Assembly (NCBI RefSeq): GCF_037154015.1
Contig: NZ_JBANRL010000001.1
Location: 310,001-374,000, forward strand
Origin: Altererythrobacter aquiaggeris
GTDB taxonomy: Bacteria > Pseudomonadota > Alphaproteobacteria > Sphingomonadales > Sphingomonadaceae
Direction: 5' to 3'
Length of the DNA: 64,000 nucleotides
Below the pieces are notes generated by a model. It searched no databases. It saw nothing but the letters and a program-made list of their open reading frames with translations, and was not told where the DNA came from. Both the position numbers and the translations under genes were made by a program. Position 1 is the stretch's first letter; each line of letters opens with the position of its first letter. Positions 56,290-64,000 of this stretch are shown piece after piece.

Positions 56290-56817
56290 CTACTTGACGG
56301 GTTTTGCGCCAAGCTGGGGATTGAGCGACGCAATGTGGTTGAGCCATTGTTTTGGCCGCCGCAGCATTTTCTTGGGATACGCCACTTCAACCCCGATCAT
56401 CTGGGCCATTTTACCCACGAAGTGGATGCAGTTGCGACTGTCGAGGTCGTAATATTTCCCCGGCGCATCGCGCCAGCGGACCATTTCAGCCACCAGCGCA
56501 CGGTATTTGTCGTCGCTGACGGTAATCGTGAAATGGCGGTTGGTGCTGTTGACGTATTTCTGTTTCTCGGTCCCGATTTCATGCGCCACAGGGCCCGACA
56601 GGATGGCCGGCGAGACACTTTTGGCGGTGAATCCGTAATTCTCGTTCACTGCCGTTCCGTCATCCAATGTGCCTTCGAACACAACAAAGGTATGCGGGTA
56701 CCGGCCGACCAGCACCGACCCGTTGAAGCTGTGAAAGGACACTTTGACATCCGCCAGCGCGGCAGGGGACCAGCACAGGGCGATCAGCGACAGGACAAAT
56801 ATTGTTAATCTGGACAT
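56290..56817 (-). CDS. Secreted protein with possible papain-like catalytic pair
   Basis: A 175-residue protein with a signal peptide cut near ALA-D23. The mature part has His42 in RYPHTFVVFEGTL and Cys130 in DLDSRNCIHFVGKMA. The order His first, then an Asn-Cys pair, is that of permuted NlpC/P60 or LRAT-like folds, so it may be a hydrolase of cell-wall or lipid substrates. No family was recognised with certainty. AGGAAG precedes ATG 56817, and the longer frame upstream overlaps putA. Confidence 0.65.
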   Translation of the reverse strand: MSRLTIFVLSLIALCWSPAALADVKVSFHSFNGSVLVGRYPHTFVVFEGTLDDGTAVNENYGFTAKSVSPAILSGPVAHEIGTEKQKYVNSTNRHFTITVSDDKYRALVAEMVRWRDAPGKYYDLDSRNCIHFVGKMAQMIGVEVAYPKKMLRRPKQWLNHIASLNPQLGAKPVK

Positions 56818-56860
56818 GGCCTGCTTCCTAACCGCCAACCACCTGAACCGGAAGTGAAAC

Positions 56861-59800
56861 TTAACCCGCAAGCAGCGAAGCGTTTCCGCCCGCCGCAGTT
56901 GTATCGATGCAGACCACACGTTCTGTTGCAAAGCGGGCAACGTAATGCGGGCCGCCGGCTTTGGGTCCGGTGCCCGACAAGCCTTCGCCGCCAAACGGCT
57001 GGCTTTCGACCACCGCGCCGATCTGGTTGCGATTGACGTAAAAGTTGCCCACTTTTGCCCGCTCTTCGACAAATCTGCGGGTGGCTTCGATCCGGCTGTG
57101 TAATCCCAGCGTCAGGCCGAACCCGGTTTCATTTATATCGCCGACTACCTGTCCGAGTTCGTCTGCCTTGAAGCGCGCAACATGGAGCACCGGACCGAAG
57201 TTTTCGCGTTTCAGGTCGAGGATAGAGCCAAGCTCGATAATCGTCGGGGCGACAAAACAGCCGTCTGTCAGGCCGCGCGGCAGCTCGCGGCGCCACACCG
57301 CGAAACCGGCTTTCTTGCGGCGCGCCACATGGCGTTCCAGTGCTGCCTTGGCATCGGGGTCGATAACCGGCCCTACGTCGGTCGCCCGGATCGCCGGGTC
57401 GCCGATATTGAGCGCTTCGAATGCCCCGCGGATCATGGCCAGCATATCGTCTGCGATGTCATCCTGCAGATAGAGCATCCGCAGGGCCGAACATCTTTGA
57501 CCCGCGCTCTGGAACGCGCTGGCAATCACATCGCGCGTGACCTGTTCGGGCAATGCGGAGGAATCGACGATCATTGCGTTCTGGCCGCCGGTTTCTGCAA
57601 TAAACGTGGCAATGGGTCCTTCGCGCGCGGCCAGTGACCGGTTGATTGCGCGGGCAGTATCGGTCGATCCGGTGAATGCAACGCCGGCCAGCCGCGGGTC
57701 GGAAGTGATCATCTCCCCGACATCCCCGGCGCCGGGCAGTAATTGCAGAACTTCTGCGGGAATGCCTGCTTGGTGGCACAGTTTCACTGCCAGCGCGGCG
57801 ATCAGCGGCGTTTGTTCGGCAGGCTTTGCAATCACGGCATTACCGGCGGCCAGTGCAGCCGCGGCTGGCCCGATGAAGATCGCCAACGGAAAATTCCACG
57901 GGCTGATCGTGGCGAATACGCCGCGCCCCACCAGCGACAGGCGATTTTCTTCACCGGTCGGGCCGGGCAAAATGGTCGGAGCAGTGAATTGTCGCCGCGC
58001 TTCGGCCGCGTAATAACGCAGGAAATCGACTGCCTCACGCAATTCCAGAACCGCATCCGGCAGGGTTTTACCGGCCTCGCGCTGACACAGCGACAGAAAC
58101 TCGTCCGTATGATCCTCGAACAGGTCAGCCGCCGTTTCCAGCAGCGCCGCCCGGCGCTCGCCGCCCAGCGCGTTCCAGCCGGGCTGGATTTCCTGCGCCA
58201 GACTGATCGCGCCGGTAACTTCTACCGGCAAGGCATCGCGCCTTGTTCCGACTTCGCTGGCAAGGTCCTGCGGCATGGTTATCGGTGCCACTTCTCCATC
58301 ATCACCCGACAGGAAAGTCGGCTGCGCGCTCCAGTGCAGGCTGGTCAGCCCGGCCAGCCGCGCAGTCAGCGGCTCGAGAACCAGCGGATCGCTCAGATCC
58401 ACCCCGGCGCTGTTGACCCGGTCTGCAAAGATATTGGCCGGCAGAGGTATTGCAGGGTTCCGCTTGGGCTCAAGCGCAGCAAGGTCAGCAACAGGGTCGG
58501 TGGTCAATTCTTCCGGCGGAACGTCGGCATCTGCCATCCGGTTGACGAAGGACGAGTTTGCACCGTTTTCGAGCAGGCGGCGGACCAGATAAGCCAGCAG
58601 GTCCTTATGCCCTCCGACGGGCGCATATATCCGGACGGGCGTGATGCGATTGCCCGCGCCGCGTTCCACTGCGGCAAGCTCTGCGAAAACATCTTCGCCC
58701 ATGCCGTGAAGCCGCTGGAATTCAAACTCGGTATGATCACCCGCCAACGCCTTGATCGCGCCCACCGTATAGGCATTGTGCGTGGCGAAGGCGGGATAAA
58801 CCGCGTCCGATGCCTCGATAAGCCGCGCAGCACAGGCGAGATACGATACATCCGTCGCAAGTTTGCGCGTAAATACGGGGAAATCCGTGAAGCCGCCAAC
58901 CTGGCTCAGCTTGATTTCGGTATCCCAATAAGCGCCCTTGACCAGCCTTACCATCAGTCTGCGGCCGTTTTTCCGCGCCAATCCGGCAATCCAGTCGCAC
59001 AGCGGCACGGCCCGTTTCTGGTATGCCTGCACCGCCATGCCAAAGCCGGTCCAGCCGCCAGCGAACAATTCGTCATCACCGGCCAGAGCTTCGATGATAT
59101 CCATCGACAGTTCGAGCCGGTCGGCTTCTTCTGCATCGATTGTGAAGTGGATGTCCGCATCGCGCGCCTTCATGGCCAGATTTTTTACGACCGGGACAAG
59201 GTCGGCAACAACTTCCCTGGCGTGCAGGAATTCATAACGCGGGTGCAACGCTGAAAGTTTTACCGAAATGCCCGGCGAACGCACCACGCCGTCGCCCGCT
59301 TCTGCGGCCAGACGGTCAAGGGCTGTTTCATAAGACAGGCGGTAGCGTTCGGCATCTGCAAATGTCATCGCCGCTTCGCCAAGCATATCGAAGCTGTGGG
59401 TCAAACCGTCCTCGCGCTCGGGCCTTGCCCGCTTCAAAGCCTCGTCGATGGTCCGGCCAAACACAAATTGCCCGCCAAGGATCTTCATCGCCTGCAAGGT
59501 TGCCTTGCGGATCACCGGTTCGCCCAGCCGGCCGACTGTGCGCTTCAGCGTCGCGCCCATGCCGCGCTGGTGTTTCTCGGGCCGATCCAGCACTTCGCCT
59601 GTCAGCATGAGCGAGAATGTCGCGGCATTGACGAAAGTGGACGAGCTTTCACCCATATGTTCGGACCATTCGATACCGCCCAGCTTGTCGCGGATCAACG
59701 CATCGGCAGTGGCGTGATCGGGCACGCGCAGCAGCGCTTCGGCCAGACACATGAGTGCGATGCCTTCATCGGTCGCGAGGCCATATTGATGCAGAAAGGC

Positions 59801-59986
59801 GTCGATCCCGCTGGCCTTGCGGCGGCGTGCGCCCACGATCAGCTTGGCGGCCAGATCCGACGCTTGGCCATGAATGGCCGATGCCGGGGCAGCATGTTCC
59901 ATCCGCTCTGCCGAGCAGGCATTTTCATCTTGCCGGTAGGCGAGGCGAAAGGCTGTACGATCGGGGAACGGGGACGCATGTGACAT
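56861..59986 (-). CDS. putA: Bifunctional proline dehydrogenase/P5C dehydrogenase
   Basis: PutA oxidises proline to glutamate in two steps. The 1041 residues have a proline dehydrogenase barrel (SVKLSALHPRYEF, RLMVRLVKGAYWDTEIK, FATHNAYTVGAI, YAPVGGHKDLLAYLVRRLLE) and an aldehyde dehydrogenase domain (ATISPWNFPLAIFIGPAAAA, the Glu in IAETGGQNAMIVD, the Cys in SAGQRCSALRML). No ribbon-helix-helix domain precedes it, so it is a short, non-regulatory PutA. ATG 59986 lies next to a hairpin; ATG 59902 is an alternative start. Confidence 0.95.
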   Translation of the reverse strand: MSHASPFPDRTAFRLAYRQDENACSAERMEHAAPASAIHGQASDLAAKLIVGARRRKASGIDAFLHQYGLATDEGIALMCLAEALLRVPDHATADALIRDKLGGIEWSEHMGESSSTFVNAATFSLMLTGEVLDRPEKHQRGMGATLKRTVGRLGEPVIRKATLQAMKILGGQFVFGRTIDEALKRARPEREDGLTHSFDMLGEAAMTFADAERYRLSYETALDRLAAEAGDGVVRSPGISVKLSALHPRYEFLHAREVVADLVPVVKNLAMKARDADIHFTIDAEEADRLELSMDIIEALAGDDELFAGGWTGFGMAVQAYQKRAVPLCDWIAGLARKNGRRLMVRLVKGAYWDTEIKLSQVGGFTDFPVFTRKLATDVSYLACAARLIEASDAVYPAFATHNAYTVGAIKALAGDHTEFEFQRLHGMGEDVFAELAAVERGAGNRITPVRIYAPVGGHKDLLAYLVRRLLENGANSSFVNRMADADVPPEELTTDPVADLAALEPKRNPAIPLPANIFADRVNSAGVDLSDPLVLEPLTARLAGLTSLHWSAQPTFLSGDDGEVAPITMPQDLASEVGTRRDALPVEVTGAISLAQEIQPGWNALGGERRAALLETAADLFEDHTDEFLSLCQREAGKTLPDAVLELREAVDFLRYYAAEARRQFTAPTILPGPTGEENRLSLVGRGVFATISPWNFPLAIFIGPAAAALAAGNAVIAKPAEQTPLIAALAVKLCHQAGIPAEVLQLLPGAGDVGEMITSDPRLAGVAFTGSTDTARAINRSLAAREGPIATFIAETGGQNAMIVDSSALPEQVTRDVIASAFQSAGQRCSALRMLYLQDDIADDMLAMIRGAFEALNIGDPAIRATDVGPVIDPDAKAALERHVARRKKAGFAVWRRELPRGLTDGCFVAPTIIELGSILDLKRENFGPVLHVARFKADELGQVVGDINETGFGLTLGLHSRIEATRRFVEERAKVGNFYVNRNQIGAVVESQPFGGEGLSGTGPKAGGPHYVARFATERVVCIDTTAAGGNASLLAG

Positions 59987-59987
59987 A

Positions 59988-60019
59988 AGGCGGCGAATCC
60001 TGTGGTGGTTTCGCCGCCT
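59988..60019. other. Perfect 10-bp hairpin between the thiolase and putA genes
   Basis: AGGCGGCGAA (59988-59997) and TTCGCCGCCT (60010-60019) form a 10-bp stem with a 12-nt loop, one base upstream of the putA ATG and 53 nt after the thiolase stop on the same strand. It could end the thiolase transcript, although no T run follows, or influence putA translation. Confidence 0.5.
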
Positions 60020-60072
60020 CTGCTCCCAGTTTCATCTGTAATCAAGCGGAGTGGATACCGGCGCGCGGTTTG

Positions 60073-61326
60073 TCAGACCCGCTCGACAATAATTGCCGGC
60101 GCCATGCCGCCTGCCGCGCACATGGTGACCAGTCCGTAGCGCTTACCCTGACGCTCCAACTCGTCCACCATGGTCCCGATCAGCATCGAGCCGGTTGCAC
60201 CAATTGGATGACCCAGCGCAATCGCGCCGCCATTTACATTGACCTTCTCTATATCGAGATCGAGATCGCGGATGAATTTTGCCGCGACCACCGCGAAGGC
60301 TTCGTTAATTTCCCATAGATCGATGTCGTCTTTGGTCAGGCCGGCTTTCTCAAGGACCTTTTTCGCAGCCGGGACCGGCGCGTTCAGCATCAGCGTGGGA
60401 TCATCGCCCATGTTTGCGGTGGCCACAATCCGCGCGCGCGGTTTGAGCCCATGCTTTTCGGCATAATCGCCGGAAGTGATCAGCACCGCTGCAGCGCCAT
60501 CGACCACGCCCGAAGAATTGCCCGCATGATGAAAGTGCCGGATGTCCAGATCGGGGTATTTCTGGTTGATCAGCTTGCGAAAAGTGGTGCCATTCTGATC
60601 GAGCGGCATATCGGCGATCTTGGCAAAACTGGGCTGCAATTCGGCCAGTCCCTCGGCGGTGGTTTGCGGGCGGGGAAACTCCTCATGGTCGAGCAGCACT
60701 TCACCGTCGTCGCCCAGCACGGGAACCAGGCTCTTGTCGAACCGGCCTTCCTTGATCGCAATATCGGCACGCTGCTGGCTACGCAGACCGACCGCATCAA
60801 GCTCTTCGCGGGTAAAGCCTTCCATGCTGGCAATCGCATCGCCGCAAATCCCCTGATGCGACTGCGGGTGCACCTGTTGCAGGCGCTCGTTACCCGACCC
60901 CATCATCGGCGGCGCGAAGCCGGCAGCCATTTCCTTTTGCGTGATGTCCGAGGTAAAGCTCATCATCTCGGTTCCGCCAGCCACCACGCAGTCGGCCATG
61001 CCGCTCATCACCTGCGCCGCGGCAAGATTTACAGCCGTGATGCCGCCGCCGCAGAACCGGTCCAGCGTCATGCCCGAACTGGTAATGTCATAGCCCGCAT
61101 CGAGCGCCGCCATGCGGCCAAGATCGCCGCCCTGTTTGCCCTTTTGCGTGGAAGTGGACCAGATAACATCATCGACATCGCCGGTATCGAGCGAGCTGCG
61201 TTCAGCCAGAGCCTTGAGCACGGTTGCGGCCAGATGCTGGGGATGGCGGTCGGCCAGCGCGCCCTTGCCGACCTTGCCGATACCGCGGGGGGTGCGGACT
61301 GCGTCGATAATATAGGCATCTGTCAT
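60073..61326 (-). CDS. Acetyl-CoA C-acyltransferase (thiolase)
   Basis: A 417-residue thiolase. The nucleophile is Cys92 in TLDRFCGGGI, the acid/base group includes NEAFAVVAAKF and GGAIALGHPIGATG, and the second cysteine lies in CAAGGMAPA. It should cleave 3-ketoacyl-CoA to acetyl-CoA and a shortened acyl-CoA. It is divergent from the enoyl-CoA hydratase gene across a 103-nt gap holding a perfect palindrome, so the two sides are probably co-regulated. Confidence 0.92.
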   Translation of the reverse strand: MTDAYIIDAVRTPRGIGKVGKGALADRHPQHLAATVLKALAERSSLDTGDVDDVIWSTSTQKGKQGGDLGRMAALDAGYDITSSGMTLDRFCGGGITAVNLAAAQVMSGMADCVVAGGTEMMSFTSDITQKEMAAGFAPPMMGSGNERLQQVHPQSHQGICGDAIASMEGFTREELDAVGLRSQQRADIAIKEGRFDKSLVPVLGDDGEVLLDHEEFPRPQTTAEGLAELQPSFAKIADMPLDQNGTTFRKLINQKYPDLDIRHFHHAGNSSGVVDGAAAVLITSGDYAEKHGLKPRARIVATANMGDDPTLMLNAPVPAAKKVLEKAGLTKDDIDLWEINEAFAVVAAKFIRDLDLDIEKVNVNGGAIALGHPIGATGSMLIGTMVDELERQGKRYGLVTMCAAGGMAPAIIVERV

Positions 61327-61352
61327 GGGTTTTTCCTTATGGGGTGGACATG

Positions 61353-61370
61353 TTTAATCGCTCGATTAAA
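61353..61370. promoter_or_regulatory. 18-bp perfect palindrome, shared operator candidate
   Basis: TTTAATCG-CT-CGATTAAA is fully symmetric and sits in the middle of the divergent promoter region between the thiolase (start 61326) and enoyl-CoA hydratase (start 61430). Length and symmetry suit a TetR-family repressor of acyl-CoA metabolism. No regulator gene is visible in the window next to it. Confidence 0.7.
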
Positions 61371-61429
61371 TATGCTGCCGAACGCAGAACCGCAAGGGTG
61401 GTTTTGCAGCAATTCCGAAGGGATGAATA

Positions 61430-62191
61430 ATGACCGAAGAAGTTCTCACCCAGATAGATGACGGCATTCTGATTATCACGATCAACCGGCCCGAGGCCAA
61501 AAACGCCATGACCAAGGCGGCATCCGAGGGAATCGCTGCGGCGCTGGACCGGCTCGATGCGGAAGACGATCTGAGGGTCGGCATCCTGACCGGCGCTGGC
61601 GGTACGTTCTGTTCGGGCATGGATCTGAAAGGTTTCCTGCGCGGTGAAAGCCCCAGTGTCGAAGGGCGCGGGTTTGGCGGGCTGACCGAAAAGAAGCCGG
61701 TCAAGCCGCTGATCGCTGCGGTCGAGGGATATGCGCTTGCCGGCGGCCTCGAACTGATGATTGCCTGCGATCTGGTTGTGGCGAACAGCGGATCGCAATT
61801 CGGCATTCCGGAGGCAAAGCGCGGACTGGCCGCTGCTGCCGGCGGACTGATGGTTTTGCCCGACCTGATCCCTCACAAAATCGCCATGGAACTGGCGTTG
61901 ACGGGCGATTTCATCGGGGCGGAACGGGCGCATCAGATCGGCTTGATCAACCGCGTGACCGACGGTCCGGCGCTCGATGCCGCCAAGGAGCTTGCCCGGT
62001 CGATTACCGCCAACGGTCCGGTCGCGGTCCGTGTTTCAAAACAGATCATCGAAGAATCGCGCAGCTGGCCGATTGCAGAGCGTTACGAGAAACAGGCGGC
62101 GCTGTTGCCGCAGGTGTTCATGTCGCAGGATGCGCGTGAGGGTTCGGCTGCATTTGCTGAAAAACGCAAACCGAACTGGACGGGCAAATAG
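61430..62191 (+). CDS. Enoyl-CoA hydratase/isomerase (crotonase family)
   Basis: A 253-residue crotonase: TINRPEAKNAMTKAASEGIA, the oxyanion segment FCSGMDLKGFL, VEGYALAGGLELMIACDLVV and FGIPEAKRGLAAAAGG, which hold the two positions of the active-site glutamates. It probably hydrates trans-2-enoyl-CoA. It is followed at 4 nt by the methylacyl-CoA racemase gene. Confidence 0.9.
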   Translation: MTEEVLTQIDDGILIITINRPEAKNAMTKAASEGIAAALDRLDAEDDLRVGILTGAGGTFCSGMDLKGFLRGESPSVEGRGFGGLTEKKPVKPLIAAVEGYALAGGLELMIACDLVVANSGSQFGIPEAKRGLAAAAGGLMVLPDLIPHKIAMELALTGDFIGAERAHQIGLINRVTDGPALDAAKELARSITANGPVAVRVSKQIIEESRSWPIAERYEKQAALLPQVFMSQDAREGSAAFAEKRKPNWTGK

Positions 62192-62195
62192 GCTG

Positions 62196-63347
62196 ATGGC
62201 TGGCCCGCTTTCCGGTCTCAAAATTGTCGAATTTGCCGGTATCGGTCCGGGCCCGTTTTGCGGGATGATGCTGGCTGATCACGGTGCCGAAGTCATCCGG
62301 ATCGACCGTCCGGCCGGCCGCGCCAGCGTTATGGGCCCTTCGGCAAAGGATATTCTGGGCCGGAGCCGCAAATCGGTTGTCGTCAATCTGAAGTCGGACG
62401 AAGGCCTTGCGGCTGTTCGCCGGATTTGCGCTGCCGCCGACGGCGTTATCGAAGGCTACCGGCCGGGCGTGATGGAGCGTTTGGGGCTTGGGCCGGATGT
62501 TTTGCTCGGGGATAATCCGAAGCTTGTTTATGGCCGGATGACGGGTTGGGGCCAGACCGGCCCCTATGCCCAGGCTGCGGGTCACGATATCAATTACATC
62601 GCATTGGCCGGCGCGCTTCATCATTTCGGGCGCGAGGGCGAAAAGCCGACTCCGCCGATCAATCTGGTGGGGGATTTTGGCGGCGGCGGGATGATGCTCG
62701 CTTTTGGTATGGTTTCCGCGCTGCTCAATGTGCAGCGCGGCGGCGCGGGCCAGGTGATCGATTGCGCCATGACTGACGGCACTGCCATTTTGATGGGCAT
62801 GATCCAGGGGATGCACAATATGGGCGTGTGGGCCGACGAGCGGGGGACCAACCTTCTGGATACGGGCGCGCATTTTTACGACACGTACGAATGCGCTGAT
62901 GGCAGGTACATCTCGATCGGATCGATTGAACCGCAGTTCTATGCCGAACTCAGACGGATCGCCGGTCTCGAAAATGACCAGGAATTCGACGCCCAGATGG
63001 ACAAGCGGAAATGGCCTGCCCTGAAGGCGCGGCTGGAAAGCCTGTTCAAGACCAGAAGCTGTGACGAATGGTGCAGTATGATGGAGGGGACCGACGTCTG
63101 CTTCGCGCCAGTGCTGACGCTGGGTGAAGCGCCCGACCATCCGCATAACAAGGCGCGCGGAACATTCGTCGATCTGGGCGAGGGCGGGATCCAGCCTGCG
63201 CCCGCTCCGCGCTATTCCGCGACGCCCGCCGATATGCCGCGTCCAGCGGGTGCAGCGCCCGGCGGCGATACCGATACCGTGCTCCGCGATTGCGGCCTGA
63301 CTGACACCGACATTTCGCAACTGCGCGCTTCGGGCGCGGTCGCCTGA
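62196..63347 (+). CDS. Alpha-methylacyl-CoA racemase-like CoA transferase family III protein
   Basis: A 383-residue CaiB/BaiF-family protein. GWGQTGPYAQAAGHDINYIA and NLVGDFGGGGMML match alpha-methylacyl-CoA racemases; His130 and Asp160 have the 30-residue spacing of the catalytic His126 and Asp156 of the mycobacterial enzyme. It would epimerise 2-methyl-branched acyl-CoAs so that beta-oxidation can proceed. ATG 62196 lies 4 nt after the hydratase stop. Confidence 0.9.
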   Translation: MAGPLSGLKIVEFAGIGPGPFCGMMLADHGAEVIRIDRPAGRASVMGPSAKDILGRSRKSVVVNLKSDEGLAAVRRICAAADGVIEGYRPGVMERLGLGPDVLLGDNPKLVYGRMTGWGQTGPYAQAAGHDINYIALAGALHHFGREGEKPTPPINLVGDFGGGGMMLAFGMVSALLNVQRGGAGQVIDCAMTDGTAILMGMIQGMHNMGVWADERGTNLLDTGAHFYDTYECADGRYISIGSIEPQFYAELRRIAGLENDQEFDAQMDKRKWPALKARLESLFKTRSCDEWCSMMEGTDVCFAPVLTLGEAPDHPHNKARGTFVDLGEGGIQPAPAPRYSATPADMPRPAGAAPGGDTDTVLRDCGLTDTDISQLRASGAVA

Positions 63348-63370
63348 ACGCCTGCAAGGAACCATCCACC

Positions 63371-64000
63371 ATGATGCTCGATACCTCTCGCCGCTTTGCC
63401 TACAATCAAGATCACGCCATGTTTCGCGACACCGTTCGCAAGGTGTTCGATCAACATATGGTCCCGTTCCTCGATAAACACGAGCAGGACGGGATTGTGG
63501 GCCGCGAGGCATGGCTGGCGCTGGGCGAGGCAGGAATGCTGTGCCCGACAGTGTCGGAGGAAAACGGCGGGCTGGGCCTCGATTTCGGTTACAATTCCAT
63601 CGTCAATGAGGAGCAGGCCTACATCGGTTCTGCCGCCGGCTTCACCTTGCAAAGCGACATCACCGCCAATTATTTCGAGCGGCTGGGTACTGATGAACAG
63701 CGCGCAAAATATCTTCCCGGCATGGTGTCGGGCGAAGTCATCACCGCGATTGCCATGACAGAGCCGGGCGCCGGATCCGACCTCCAGGGAATTCGCACCA
63801 CTGCCAAACGCGACGGTGACGATTTCATCATCAACGGGTCGAAAACATATATCACCAACGGCCAGAACGCCGATGTCGTGATCGTGGTTGCCAAAACCAA
63901 TCCCGACGAAGGCGCAAAGGGCACGTCCTTGCTTCTGGTCGAGGCGGGTACGCCCGGATTCGAAAAGGGCCGCAATCTCGACAAGATCGGCCAGCATTCG
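63371..64000 (+). CDS. Acyl-CoA dehydrogenase, N-terminal part
   Basis: The first 210 codons of an acyl-CoA dehydrogenase that continues past the window. It shows FRDTVRKVFDQHMVPFLDKH, EENGGLGLDFGYN, the FAD/substrate segment AMTEPGAGSDLQGIRT and INGSKTYITNGQNAD. The catalytic glutamate lies outside the window. AAGGAA precedes ATG 63371, 23 nt after the racemase stop, so it completes a hydratase-racemase-dehydrogenase operon. Chain-length preference is unknown. Confidence 0.92.
   Translation, partial: MMLDTSRRFAYNQDHAMFRDTVRKVFDQHMVPFLDKHEQDGIVGREAWLALGEAGMLCPTVSEENGGLGLDFGYNSIVNEEQAYIGSAAGFTLQSDITANYFERLGTDEQRAKYLPGMVSGEVITAIAMTEPGAGSDLQGIRTTAKRDGDDFIINGSKTYITNGQNADVVIVVAKTNPDEGAKGTSLLLVEAGTPGFEKGRNLDKIGQHS

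Overview
The window reads as chromosomal DNA of an alphaproteobacterium, most likely a sphingomonad close to the Erythrobacteraceae. This rests on high G+C with tightly packed genes, GyrB/NadB/NrdAB/GuaA sequences of sphingomonad type, a short bifunctional PutA, several CoA-ligase and acyl-CoA genes, DUF4402 secreted proteins, and promoters that look like targets of the alphaproteobacterial general stress sigma factor EcfG. No rRNA, CRISPR array, prophage or insertion sequence was seen. There is one tRNA, tRNA-Gly(GCC).

Layout. 1-8.0 kb: the start of glnD, a CoA ligase, lgt with a MidA-like methyltransferase, an OpuC-type osmolyte ABC transporter whose permease and binding protein are fused, and an HWE sensor kinase. 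8.1-17.8 kb: a leucine-degradation pair (isovaleryl-CoA dehydrogenase and methylcrotonyl-CoA carboxylase beta subunit), membrane and lipid genes, a TetR regulator with a palindromic operator candidate, a 5'-nucleotidase-like lipoprotein, and an unusual SDR paired with a GST-kappa/HCCA isomerase. 17.8-36.5 kb: gyrB, a second CoA ligase, guaA, a CHRD lipoprotein, an endonuclease III relative, two oxidoreductases, small lipoproteins, tandem DUF4402 proteins, an ABC ATPase, nadB and two hydrolases. 36.5-42 kb: nrdA and nrdB, separated by four small genes. 42-45.5 kb: an AT-richer insertion with a two-gene restriction-modification operon (C5 methyltransferase plus NaeI-like endonuclease) beside two thermonuclease paralogues, which flank a chain of perfect hairpins. 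45.7-56.8 kb: sulfotransferase, argB, yggT-folD-lipoprotein-marC, LON-domain and thioredoxin genes, tRNA-Gly, a zinc-type TonB receptor, a saccharopine-dehydrogenase-like protein, dcd and a secreted protein. 56.9-64 kb: putA, then a divergent acyl-CoA module (thiolase against enoyl-CoA hydratase, methylacyl-CoA racemase and acyl-CoA dehydrogenase) sharing an 18-bp perfect palindrome.

How the genes work together. The two acyl-CoA modules, two CoA ligases, PutA and the osmolyte transporter indicate a heterotroph that uses branched and methyl-branched acids, leucine and proline. Three exact GGAAC-N16/17-CGTT sequences lie in promoter position before nrdA, a CHRD lipoprotein and a small hydrophilic protein, suggesting stress-sigma control. 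The most notable items are the restriction-modification island with a LexA-like box in its promoter, the hairpin chain between the nucleases, a 27-codon hydrophobic ORF with an excellent ribosome binding site, and the shared palindrome at 61.36 kb. Most of the window is ordinary core genome.
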